Assembly (NCBI GenBank): GCA_028583605.1
Contig: CM053331.1
Coordinates: 4,839,008-4,903,007 of the forward strand
DNA length: 64,000 nt
From: Dastarcus helophoroides
Lineage: Eukaryota; Arthropoda; Insecta; Coleoptera; Bothrideridae
Direction: 5' to 3'
In this document: positions 23,144 to 33,929 of the stretch, piece after piece
Layout: every line of letters begins with the position of its first letter
How positions within the stretch are numbered: position 1 is the first letter of the stretch
Translations under genes and position numbers: made by a program
The notes under the pieces: model-generated
The model's database searches: none
Told to the model about the DNA's origin: nothing
What the model saw: the letters and a program-made list of their open reading frames with translations, nothing else

Positions 23144-23352
23144 CAGGCAACTTTTAATCCAGTGGTGTGTATTACCTTTCTAGGGTTTCAGTGCCCATTT
23201 TGAGGCCCTTTAAAGTTGAAATTTAAAAAATACTTTCCAACTGCTTATCTACGTTTTACGTTATCGAGTGCAAAATTTCATTTGTGTAAAGCGATCCGTT
23301 TATGCTGTGCGTTGTCTGTCAGTCAGTGTTAAAGTTTTATTAAATAGCTTAC
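23144..23352. repeat. Dispersed repeat, copy 2 (partner at 11067-11290)
   Basis: Same order of shared segments as copy 1, ending in GTTTTATTAAATAG. Indels and substitutions are frequent. Confidence 0.6.
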
Positions 23353-25298
23353 GTTGCCTTGTGGTAATTTTTTTTTTTGATACCAAATATCGAAATATTG
23401 CTCTATGTCTTAAATATTTGTGAAAAGCACTTGAGAACCAAGCGGATGCGGTCGGTCGCGTTTTTAACTCTTTAAGGTAATTCTGCCCACAACTTTAATA
23501 GCTCGTTGAATAGTCAGTCAAATATAAAGAACTCAAAGAGGAAATTGAATTCCTTAGCTTTTAGTTGAAAGCGATCCTTGAATATGACAGTGGGCAAAAA
23601 AACGAACTATCAAAATCTCCCCTTTTAAGTGCTTAATTGAATGCAGTCCTCGAGGCTTTGATATCTTTGAGAGCATTCTGTGTTTAAATGTCTCATCTTA
23701 TCACTGCTTTATATTCATTTACTGTGTTATGCAATTGAAAATATCTCTCAGGAAAAATCGATTGCAACATCAGGAAAATTACTCGTTATTGCGCCCTTTA
23801 CCAAATTTTAATATTCGTACGCTTTGAGCAAGTTTAAGGCAAAAACAGTTTACGTAAAATCTATTATTAGTTTTTCAAAATTTCGCCACAAGAAACCTCA
23901 ACAATTTTCTCGAAATTTAAATTCTAATTTCAAAAATGTGTTTTGTTGATTTTGGTAATTGAATCGATTATGTTTCGAGATTAAGTTAAACATACTCGAA
24001 GAGACTAGGCAATTTTAAAGTAATCGTTGGTTAACAATGGATTTTTGAAAATGTTATACATCGTGGTTGCTACTGACAGTTATATTGTAAGTAGCTCAAG
24101 AAAACCTGAAGATTTATTTCTTAGTTTGGACGTAAAGCATGACGTGTATTCCCATTATGATGAAAACACATCTCTTGATTTCTCTCAAATTCTAAATTAA
24201 AATATACTACGAGACAACTCGTAACTATTCATGTTCGCTTTTATAACGGATATACCCCATGACTGGATCTAATGCTGCCTGTAATGCTCGCCATTGTATT
24301 TATTTGCGTTTCCTCTGATTCAATTAAGGTGTGTATGCTGTATAAATTATGCAAACACAAACCTACCAAATAATATGCGCACCGGCTTTCAGCGTGGAAT
24401 ACCGTGTGTTTTCCTAATTGATATTATTTTCGCTAAAATGGGAAAATGAATATGCATCGAGTTTCCAAGTTAGTTCAACGAAGAAGAAACAATAGGAGGA
24501 CTCGGCTTCCCGAAAGTAAACTGTCTTAACAGCTTAGGTGGACTACAACCCAACAATGGCCCCACCTCCATGCAGCAATTGAAATTAAATTCATCAAGCA
24601 TTGTGCGATGACTTATTAGAGGGCGACGCTTAATTATAACTTTGGGCTGAAGTTATCATTTTGCTAATGAAATGGTTTTCTTTATTTAATGATCCTAGAT
24701 CCATATCCGATGATAATTATTCAAATTTCATTTTAGTTCTAATATAGATCCATGAAAACCATCATGAAATATTGGATTCTTATTGACTCGTATCATCAAG
24801 TATGTTAGTTTCGAGTAAAGGCAAGTCAAATTGGGGACTGTAGCCCAAAAAAATTTTAATCCATATTTTCTTTGTCTAGTCAGTTCATTGACCAGACACA
24901 ATTAATCAATTCCCAAGTTTAAACGTATCAAATTCTATGTAATTTCACGATATTGAAAGAAAGCAAAATTTTACACAACTACGGCAATATTTCGGGGACA
25001 TTCAAGCTTTATTAAAAAAATGCTGACCACATATAAAGCGAAAGGAAAAGAGCACTTTCCAGATTGGACTCATGATGGGGAACAGCGAATTCTCCCCCTT
25101 CAAATTTCAGTCTGTAGCAGCAATATTACGCAGGCTTGGCCAATAAACAGTTTTACTTCTCTCGGCAAAGCTGTCAGGACGTGTTGTCAGTCCTTCGTTT
25201 GCGATGTTCTAGATTACATGACCAACAAAAGCATATAATCAATAAATGAATCCCCAGGGGACCTTACTTTTCAAAGATAAGTAAAATTACGTGCGAAA

Positions 25299-25520
25299 CG
25301 CGAATAGAAAACTCCAATTATCGAAGGTCGAAGCACTACTTATGAACAATGCAATGTTCGGAAAAAGCAAGGAAAATGTATGGTTTCTCTAAAATTAAAG
25401 ACAAGAGAATTGGACAAAGCGCTAATGGAGAACTTTAATTATTGAAGGTCGCCTCTCTATAGCATTAACTTATGAACAATACGTTATTCGGAAATAGGAA
25501 GAAAAATTTGTTTACTCTTT
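25299..25520. repeat. Tandem duplication, ~120 bp, two diverged copies
   Basis: 25299-25395 and 25418-25520 share GAA-ACT-AATTAT-GAAGGTCG and TTATGAACAATR...ATTCGGAAA segments in the same order. No coding role is visible. Confidence 0.6.
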
Positions 25521-25546
25521 AAACGATTTAAAGCAAAAGCGTCTTG

Positions 25547-25580
25547 CTTTATTGCACGACAAAAGCATCGTGCAATAAAG
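25547..25580. repeat. Perfect 13-bp hairpin with 8-nt loop
   Basis: CTTTATTGCACGA at 25547-25559 is followed after eight bases by its exact reverse complement at 25568-25580. The surrounding DNA is single-copy in the window. It could be a recent snap-back mutation or a structured RNA element. Confidence 0.8.
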
Positions 25581-27044
25581 TCCAATAAGCAAAAGATACG
25601 TCAACATTCAGGGACCAACGAATGCTTTTAGTTGTGATGGAGCTCCGAAATGTGCAAAAAAATGTACCCACGGATGACGTAACATTTTTCATACATGAAT
25701 ATTTTACCGCTTTATACGATATTATCTCTCGAGAATTGACAAAATGACTGGTGTCATGTCAATTTTCTCCTGTTTGAAAACAGAGCATCAGCCTACATTA
25801 TTCCTTGGACATATTTCCATTAATTATGTATCAGTCTTAATGGCATGTACTCAAATTATTTATAACATTTTTCCTGACATTTTACGACTCTAAAATAACC
25901 GTTGTTAATAATGTAGCTAACCATAAATAGCCAATGACCACATATTTTCTCTCAAAGGAGTACATAAGCGACATTAGCACGACCGCTCGAATGCAGCAAA
26001 CATTCGAAACGAGCTAAAAACAAAGAATTTTTCATTACTTCCGTCGAATAAATAATTCTCAGATTCATTGAATCCATAACCTTTGTGAGTTTTCCTTTTA
26101 ATATCTTTGGCATAATTTATCCACCAAAGCGAATCGATTTTGGTTACATTCCAGATTTTACCCTACTTTTATTACAAGCCGGGAACTTGGCGGATGCAGC
26201 TTTTTTCAAAAGAACCAATGGCGCGTATTTTACATGTGTAAGGTTCGTTGTTTTGTGGCAAATGAAATTTTGAATATTTCCAAGGATTTTGCTTTAAATC
26301 ACAACCCTCAATCGCTGGCACCATTTAACCCCTTAGATTCCAATGGATTGAAGATCTAAGATTTAGAACATGAAATTTATTAATAAAATCAGAATTTTAC
26401 TTTCTAGCGTTCTATAAATTGGCAGTTGGTAAAAAGATCGATAATGCACACAAATCCGTATAGAATCAGACAACCAAAGTAAACATTATTTCAAGTTTGC
26501 GATATACGATGTTATTAAACTATTCAGCGATGGTCTACTGATGAAGACTGAGGATATTTGTTCCTGAGGTTCTATTCACACAGAGGTAGTTTGGTTTGCG
26601 ACAGGGGAATGTTTTGATAATTACAAACGCCGTATGCACTTCCAACATCGACTAGACTAAAACTCATCTCATTATAAAGTAGCTAAATAATAACACACGC
26701 CAAACTTGCGCAAAGCTCTTTAGTAAAGACTAAGGTCGACTAACATTCAAAGTGTTTCCACCGGCATATTCGAAGTTTGCATGAATTTAAACAATTCGAA
26801 CAATAATATATGTGCTATTGGGTAAAACCCAAACAGGCGAATTGTAGAGTTTCAAGTTTAAACTCTCAATTTGCAAAAATAAACACAAAATATTGTTTCT
26901 ACTCATCAAAGTTGGTACATGTTACTTATCTATTGCATGATAAGTGCGCATTCAATTCAAAGTTAGTTTACACCTGTCAGAACGCGTTTTTCTGCCTAGT
27001 TCGGCGGATTTGTTCTACAGCATTCTAGATAAGAGTAAAGCGAA

Positions 27045-27109
27045 CATTCAGTTTAGATTTGCCATTGCCGTCGACCGTCCACCAATTCTCCCTTTGGAGG
27101 AGATAGCTT
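27045..27109. repeat. GC-richer box repeat, copy 1 left part, split by a hammerhead element
   Basis: It reads ATTCAGTTTAGATTTGCCAT then GTCGACCGTCCACCAATTCT and CCCTTTGGAGGAGATAGCTT. The same box occurs complete at 27491-27590 and 33782-33875. The element at 27110-27444 interrupts it, and the box resumes at 27445. Confidence 0.75.
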
Positions 27110-27260
27110 GATGGAACAGACTGGTCCTTGGTTATCTTCAAAAATTAAAATACAGAACCTGTCCCCTGAAACCAAGAAAGATTAAGAAACACAACAAAGG
27201 TTGCTCTAACGCGTTTCAACAGCCAAGCTGTCATCTTCAAAAGGAAACTTCAGAAAGTTT

Positions 27261-27301
27261 CTCTCTGAAGATGGCAGCCTGGCTGTCGAAACGCGTTGGA
27301 G
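27261..27301 (+). ncRNA. Minimal hammerhead ribozyme motif
   Basis: Order: CUCU, CUGAAGA, U, GGCAGC-CUG-GCUGUC (stem II with one G-U pair), GAAA, CGCGUU, GGAG. Stem I keeps pairing through one U-G wobble. All core residues are present. Confidence 0.6.
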
Positions 27302-27337
27302 CAATCTTTGTTGTGTTTTTTAATCTTTAGAGAGTTT

Positions 27338-27378
27338 TTCTCTGAAGATGACAGTTTGGCTGTCGAAACGCGTTGGAG
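27338..27378 (+). ncRNA. Minimal hammerhead ribozyme motif
   Basis: Order: UUCU, CUGAAGA, U, GACAGU-UUG-GCUGUC, GAAA, CGCGUU, GGAG. Relative to 4718-4758 the third stem II pair has changed from U-A to C-G, a compensatory change. Stem I is weakened to wobble pairs. Confidence 0.6.
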
Positions 27379-27444
27379 CAACCTTTGTTGTGTTTTTTAA
27401 TTTTTCTTGGTTTCAGGGGACAAGTTCTGTATTTCAAGTTTTTT

Positions 27445-27590
27445 AGGAGATAGCTTTTTAAATTTTTGACCTCACGTAATCCTCCCTGGTAGATTCAACC
27501 TTCAGTTTCGACCTGCCATCGCCGTCGACCGTCCACCAATTCTCCCTTTGGAAGAGATAGCTTTTTAAATTTTGACCTCACGTTGAGGAT
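27445..27590. repeat. GC-richer box repeat, rest of copy 1 plus complete copy 2
   Basis: After the element the sequence resumes with AGGAGATAGCTTTTTAAATT and GACCTCACGTAAT, then CTGGTAGATTCAACC and a full second box (CAGTTTCGACCTGCCATCGC onward). The unit is about 110 bp. Confidence 0.75.
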
Positions 27591-27599
27591 ATTCAATGT

Positions 27600-28010
27600 A
27601 GATCGATATTTCGAAATTATTCAATCTTTCCATTAAAAACATCGAATAGTATTCGATGTTTTGTAAAGCAAAGAAATATCGGAAAGTATCGATGTATTTT
27701 CATACGATAGTGTGTCATTGGAAAGTTCCAGGTGTGTCGCCAAAATATGAAAATATGAGATACTAACAATTCAGAAATGAATAACAATCAACCTTTTTTT
27801 TAGTCATCAAAATTATTTGAGAGAAAGCCATGAGGACCTTTTTTTTTCAGAAATTTATTGGGCGCGGTTAGAAAACACTGGTAGGGATCCAAACGATAGT
27901 TAAATGTTTTAAAAACATCGATGTATCGTTTGTAAACATCAATGTTTCAACATCGATGGTAAAACATTAAAAATATCGATACATCGTTTAGTTTATAGAC
28001 GATGTGAGTC
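27600..28010. repeat. CATCGATG-rich low-complexity block, left
   Basis: CATCGATG, ATCGATAC and similar palindromic octamers recur at irregular spacing of 15-40 bp. A matching block lies at 33510-33745 on the far side of the AT-rich array. Confidence 0.6.
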
Positions 28011-28019
28011 GACATTTCC

Positions 28020-28640
28020 AGATAAAAAATCAACAGTTTTAAAAGAGTCAAATTTTTTAATCAAAAGTAAAAGTTTCCAAATCAAAACTAAAACAGAATT
28101 CTCAAAATTTCAAACCAAACTTCCAAATTTGAAATATAAACGAAGTTGTCAATTTTTTTAGTAAAAAAAATTTTAATAATTACTGCCGTACTATTTTTAT
28201 CAAAATTCTATGTTTAAATTTAAAAATTGCACATTTTTGTAATTCAAAATATTCTTAGAAATCTCAAATCTGTCCTAAAATTTGTATTAAACCAAATTTT
28301 ATTTTTATATACTTTTAGTTTCTTCTCAAAATTTTACCTTTTTTTATATATGTTAAAATGTCCAATGTACGTCTATGATTTCGAAACTTTGTTTAAAAAT
28401 TTTAATCTTTTAAAGTAACCTTCGGTTTTTACAAAATATCAATATTTCAAAATATCCATTCTTTTTGGAAATCTTGTTATTGAAAACTAACTTTTTACGA
28501 AAGTGTCGACATTTTTCAGAATTTCGATTATTACAAATTTTATTTTCTCAAAATTTGTCTGTTTTTGAAAATTTCAATTTTTTTAAAATTTCAATTTTTT
28601 TCAAAATGTGGAATTTTTAGAAAATTTTGTTTTTTTAAAA
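28020..28640. repeat. AT-rich degenerate sequence leading into the array
   Basis: Runs of AAAATTTCAATTTTTTTC type, no clear period, no gene. Confidence 0.5.
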
Positions 28641-29830
28641 TAATTTAAATTCTTTGAGTTTTTTTGAAATATAGTAGGACTTCAAAAATGTTCAAAATTC
28701 AAAATTTTTAAAACTTCGCTTTGTTTTAATTGAGACTTTTTTAAAGTTTGGCATTTTAACAAAATATAGTCTGACTTTTTACAAGTTCGAGTTTTTTTTA
28801 AATTCAAATTCTTTGAGTTTTTTTTAAATTCAAATTCTTTGAGTTTTTTTTGAAAATTAGTAGGACTTCAAAAATGTTTGAAATTCAAAATTGTTAAAAC
28901 TTCGCTTTGTTTTAATTCCAACTTTTTTAAAGTTTAACATTTTAACAAAATATAGTCTGATTTTTACAAGTTCGAGTTTTTTAAAATAATTCAAATTCTT
29001 TGAGTGTTTTTAAAAATTAGTAAGACTTTAAAAATGTTTACAATCCGAAATTTTTAAAACTTCGCTTTGTTTTAATTCCGACTTTTTTAAAGTTTGGCAT
29101 TTTAACAAAATATAGTCTGAATTTTTTAAAAGTTCGAGTTTTCTTAAAATAATTCAAATTCTTTAAGTTTTTTTTTTGAAAATTAGTAGGACTTCGAAAA
29201 TGTTCAAAATTCAAAATTTTTAAAACTTCACTTTGTTTTAATTAAGACTTTTTTAAAGTTTGGCATTTTAACAAAATATAGTCTGACTTTTTTAAAAGTT
29301 CGAGTTTTTTTTAAATTCAAATTCTTTGAGTTTTTTTTAAATTCAAATTCTTTGAGTTTTTTTTGAAAATTAGTAGGACTTCAAAAATGTTTGAAATTCA
29401 AAATTGTTAAAACTTTGCTTTGTTTTAATTCCAACTTTTTTAAAGTTTAACATTTTAACAAAATATAGTCTGATTTTTACAAGTTCGACTTTTTTAAAAT
29501 AATTCAAATTTTTTGAGTGTTTTTGAAAATTAGTAAGACTTTAAAAATGTTTAAAATTCAAAATTTTTAAAATTTCGCTTGGTTTTAATTGAGACTTTTT
29601 TAAAGTTTGGCATTTTAACAAAATAAAGTCTGACTTTTTTAAAAGTTCGAGTTTTTTTTAAATTCAAATTCTTTGAGTTTTTTTTTGAAAATTAGTAGGA
29701 CTTCAAAAATGTTTGAAATTCCAAATTTTTAAAACTTCGCTTTGTTTCAATTCCGACTTTTTTAAAGTTTGGCATTTTAACAAAATACAGTCTGACTTTT
29801 TTAAAAGTTTAAGTTTTTTTTAATTTCGAT
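28640..29830. repeat. ~160-187-bp satellite in trimeric higher-order units of ~510 bp
   Basis: AGTAGGACTTCAAAAATGTT or close variants occur at about 28672, 28859, 29019, 29185, 29372, 29532 and 29694. The spacings are 187, 160, 166, 187, 160, 162: the same three-step pattern twice. The 187-bp units carry an extra TTTTTTAAATTCAAATTCTT segment. This is clear evidence of a trimeric higher-order repeat. Confidence 0.85.
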
Positions 29831-32800
29831 ACATCTTTTAAAAATATTTTAAAAAATTTAAATTATTGATGAAAGTTTCACAATTTTGATTCTTAAATTT
29901 GTTAAATATTTTCATGTATTCCCTTTTTTGACTTTATTTCAAAATCTTAATTTTTTTGAAAATTCAGATTTTTTTTAAATCACAAAATTATTTCAAATTA
30001 TCAAATTCTTTTTGAAAATTTCAACTTTCAGAATTACATTTTTTTAAATTGAATTAGAACGACTTTCCGAAAAGTTTGTTTTCTTTAAAATTTCGATTTT
30101 TAATCAAACATAATTAAGTTTTTTTAAAAATTTCAGTATCTTTTGAAACTGTCCAATTTTCTTGAAAATTTTGACCTTCAATTATCGACATTATTTCAAA
30201 ATTTTGTCCTTTGTAAAATTTTGTCCTTTGTAAAATTTGACTATTTTTCAAAATCTTGACTTTTTTTGAAAATGTTTACTTTGTTTAAAAATATAATTTA
30301 TTTTTAAATAAAATTATTGGTTATTGATGTATTAGGATGATTTTAAATATTTCGTCTTTTTTTTAAATGTTGGTTTTTTCAAATCTTTTTCAAAATGTTG
30401 TCTTGAAGTTTTTATTTTTTAAAATTGCAACTCTTGTTAAAATATCGAATTCTTCAGAATTTCCAAATTTTTTGGTAATTTTTTTATTAAAAATTTTTAT
30501 AACAATGTCGATATTTTTCTAAATTTCGACTATTCAAATTTTAATTTAAAATTTGTCTGGTAAAATTTCGAAAATTTGATTTTTATAAAATTTTAGTTTT
30601 TTTAAAATTTTGAATTCTTACTTAACTTTCAGAATTACAGTTTTTTAAATTGAATTAGAACGACTTTCCAAAAAGTTTGTTTTCTTCAAAATTTCGATTT
30701 TTAATCAAACATAATTAAGTTTTTTTAAAAATTTCAGTATCTTTTGAAACTGTCCAATTTTCTTGAAAATTTTGACCTTCAATTATCGACATTATTTCAA
30801 AATTTTGTCCTTTGTAAAATTTTAACTATTTCTCAAAATCTCGGCCTTTTTTGAAAATCTTTACTTTGTTTAAAAATATAATTTATTTTTAAATAAAATT
30901 ATTGATTATTGATGTATTAGTATGATTTTAAATATATTGTCTTTTTTTTAAATGTTGGTTTTTTCAAATCTTTTTCAAAATATTCTCTTGAAGTTTTTAT
31001 TTTTCAAAATTGCAACTCTTCTTAAAATATCGAATTCTGCAAAATTTCCACATTTTTTGGAATTTTTTTTATTGAAAATTTATACTTTTTATAAGAATGT
31101 CGATATTTTTCCGAATTCCGACTATTTAAATTTTAATTTAAAATTTGTCTGGTAAAATTTCAAAAATTTGATTTTTTTTGAAAATTTAGTTTTTTAAAAT
31201 TTCGTATTCTTTTGACAACATTCTTAAAATTCGATATTTCCTTAAAACCTCGTTGTTTTTGAAGATTCCGTTTTTTATAAAAATTGACATTTTTACAAAA
31301 TGTTGCCTAGATTTTTAAAAAGAATTTAATAAACATTTCGAAATATTTTGACAATTTTTTGGAAATTTTTTATTGACAACTTTTACTTTTTATAAAAATG
31401 TCGATATTTTTCTAAATTTCGACTACTCAAATTTTAATTTAAAATTTGTCTTTGTCTGGTAAAATTTCGAAAATTTGATTTTTTGAAAATTTAGTTTTTT
31501 TAAACTTTTGAATTCTTTTGACAACATTTTTAAAATTCGATATTTCCTTAAAACCTCGTTGTTTAAAAACATAATTTATTTTTAAATAAAATTATTGATT
31601 ATTGATGTATTAGTATGATTTTAAATATAGTGTCTTATTTAAATGTTGGTTTTTTCAAATCTTTTTCAAAATATTCTCTTGAAGTTTTTATTTTTCAAAA
31701 TTGCAACTCTTGTTAAAATATCGAATTCTTCAAAATTTCCACATTTTTTGGAATTTTTTTTATTGAAAATTTATACTTTTTATAAGAATGTCGATATTTT
31801 TCCGAATTTCGACTATTTAAATTTTAATTTAAAATTTGTCTGGTAAAATTTCAAAAATTTGATTTTTTTTGAAAATTTAGTTTTTTTAAAATTTCGTATT
31901 CTTTTGACAACATTCTTAAAATTCGATATTTCCTTAAAACCTCGCTGTTTTTGAAGATTCCGTTTTTTATAAAAATTGGCATTTTTACAAAATGTTGCCT
32001 AGATTTTTAAAAAGAATTTAATCAATATTTTGAAATATTTTGAAAAATATGAATATTTTTGAAAATTTCAATTTTTCATAAAAAATTGACCATTCTTCAA
32101 AATTTAATCTTTTTATAAAGTCTCCTCAAGAACTTTTTCTTCAATTCCGGAGTTTAACCTTGAAGGAGGGGGATGTAATCACGAAATATATACTCTTTTT
32201 GAAAATTTTAATCCTCAAACTATATCTTCGGTTCAGAAAACGTAGATTTTGAGTTGTAAGTTAAAATTTGGAGGAAAAAATACATTAAAAAATACAAATT
32301 TTATTTCGGAAGTAAAATAAAATTGCAACTCTTGTTAAAATATCGAATTCTTCAGAATTTCCAATTTTTTGGAAATTTTTTATTGACAACTTTTACTTTT
32401 TATAAAAATGTCGATATTTTTCTAAATTTCGACTACTCAAATTTTAATTTAAAATTTGTCTTTGTCTGGTAAAATTTCGAAAATTTGATTTTTTGAAAAT
32501 TTAGTTTTTTTAAAATTTCGTATTCTTTTGACAACATTTTTAAAACTCGATATTTCCTTAAAACCTCGCTGTTTTTGAAGATTCCGTTTTTTATGAAAAT
32601 TGGCATTTTTACAAAATGTTGCCTAGATTTTTAAAAAGAATTTAATAAACATTTCGAAATATTTTGAAAAATTTGAATATTTTTGAAGATTTTAATTTAT
32701 CATGAAAATCCATTGATCAAAATTTAGTCTTTATAAAGCTTTCTCAAGAACTTTTTCTTCAATTCTGGAGTTTAACCTTGAATTTTTATCAAAAATTTGA

Positions 32801-33060
32801 GGAGGTAATTACGAAATATATACTTTTTTTGAAAATTTTAATCTTCAAACTTTATCTTGGGCTCAGAAAACGTAGATTCTGAGTCGTGAGTTAAAATTTG
32901 AAGGAAAGAATACATAAAAAAAACAAATTTTAATTCAGAAGGAAAATAATTATAAAAATATAACGAAAGAAATTAGGCGTAGAAAGGCCATTAATTTTTT
33001 AAAAAACGCCTTCGAAATTTCGAGTTTAGAAGAGAAATTTTGAGTTTCCTCTCGAAATTT
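29830..33060. repeat. Long-unit AT-rich repeats (~580-690 bp, irregular)
   Basis: AATTGAATTAGAACGACTTT occurs at 30047 and 30645; ATTGATGTATTAG near 30320, 30905 and 31598; TTCGATATTTCCTTAAAACC near 31230, 31538, 31920 and 32549. Blocks 30952-31155 and 31643-31846 are nearly identical, which is why the same open frame appears twice. No genuine gene. Confidence 0.8.
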
Positions 33061-33500
33061 TCTCAGAAATAATCCACAAAAAATGACTTTCTTCGAAATT
33101 CTAAGATTAATGTCAAAATTTCCACTTTTTTTTTGAAGTTTAATAAAACAAGTCGAAGTTTCGGGTTTACCTGTACTTGAAATTTCGATATTAAAGCCGA
33201 AATTTTCACTTTTCTCTGGAAATTTTTGGAAAAGTTAGAATTTCGAGAAAAGAGACGAAATTTTGAAAAAAAGTGGAATTTTCGTAAGAAAAAGTCGAAT
33301 TCTCGAGAAAAAAAAGTCGAATTTTCGAGAAAAAAAAGTCGAAGAGTTAAGATTGAAGTCGAAATTTCAATTTTAATTTCAGTATTTCGAGAAAAATGTC
33401 GAAATTTCAACGTTAAACTCGAAATTCCAAAAAAAAAATTTTAAAACGTGGTCCTTTCTGCATTTTCGTAATTTTGACTTCTTAAATCCGCCATTAAATA
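33060..33500. repeat. Purine-rich GAAATTTTGA minisatellite
   Basis: AAAAAAGTCGAATTTTCGAG motifs are tandem at 33285-33345, and similar GTCGAAATTT runs continue on both sides. The overlapping frames on both strands (33063-33410 and 33226-33444) are repeat translations. Confidence 0.7.
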
Positions 33501-33509
33501 TTTAAAAAT

Positions 33510-33745
33510 TTTAGAAAAGCATAGGCATCGTTACCGAAAACCGATGTTTGAGACATCGAAGTTTCACTAAAAAAAATATTGATGTTCAAACATCGATGCT
33601 TTTTTAAATGAGGTTGTATTCTTAAAGACTGGCTGTATTTCGATGTTTAAAAATATGGATCTTGGGGAATCGATGTATCGAAACAATATCGATGTATACT
33701 TTCGATGTATTACATCGAATAAAAACATTGATGTATTTTCCAAGT
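33510..33745. repeat. CATCGATG-rich low-complexity block, right
   Basis: Same motif style as 27600-28010 (CATCGATGTTTGAGACATCG and similar). Together the two blocks bracket the AT-rich arrays. Confidence 0.6.
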
Positions 33746-33750
33746 GAACA

Positions 33751-33925
33751 CCTCACCTCACGTGATCTCTCACTGGTAGATTCAACGTTCAGTTTCGACC
33801 TGCCGTTGCCGTCGACCATCCACCGATCCTCCCTTTGGAGAAGATAGCTTTTTAAATTTTCGACCCCACGTGATCCGAGACTCACTGGTAGATTCAATCG
33901 AGACTCACTGGTAGATTCAACCAGG
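33751..33925. repeat. GC-richer box repeat, copy 3
   Basis: Reads CACTGGTAGATTCAACGTTC, CAGTTTCGACCTGCCGTTGC, GTCGACCATCCACCGATCCT and GAAGATAGCTTTTTAAATTT, in the same order and orientation as 27491-27590. The CACTGGTAGATTCAA end is repeated two more times at 33882-33921. Confidence 0.75.
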
Positions 33926-33929
33926 TAAC

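Larger units (their letters stand above)
21936..27044. other. Unique non-coding sequence
   Basis: No supported gene. Contains a dispersed repeat (23144-23352), a local ~120-bp duplication (25299-25520) and a perfect hairpin (25547-25580). Open frames such as 25020-25238 and 26810-27028 show no family signature, and I do not call them. Confidence 0.55.
27110..27444. mobile_element. Hammerhead-bearing element, three-unit copy with perfect 12-bp target duplication
   Basis: One unit points left (27110 to about 27245) and two partial units point right (27258-27330 and 27331-27444). The right-pointing units each begin at a hammerhead motif. Both flanks read AGGAGATAGCTT (27098-27109 and 27445-27456), an exact 12-bp duplication of the box-repeat sequence it landed in. 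The left end is GATGGAACAGACTGGTCC. The right end stops about 35 nt short of the corresponding end in single-unit copies, a truncation also seen at 35278 and 48492. No protein is encoded, so mobilisation must come from elsewhere. Confidence 0.85.

Noticed and set aside
33063..33444. 115-codon minus and 72-codon plus frames
   Set aside because: Both come from a GTCGAAATTT/AAAAAAGTCGAATTTTCGAG minisatellite.
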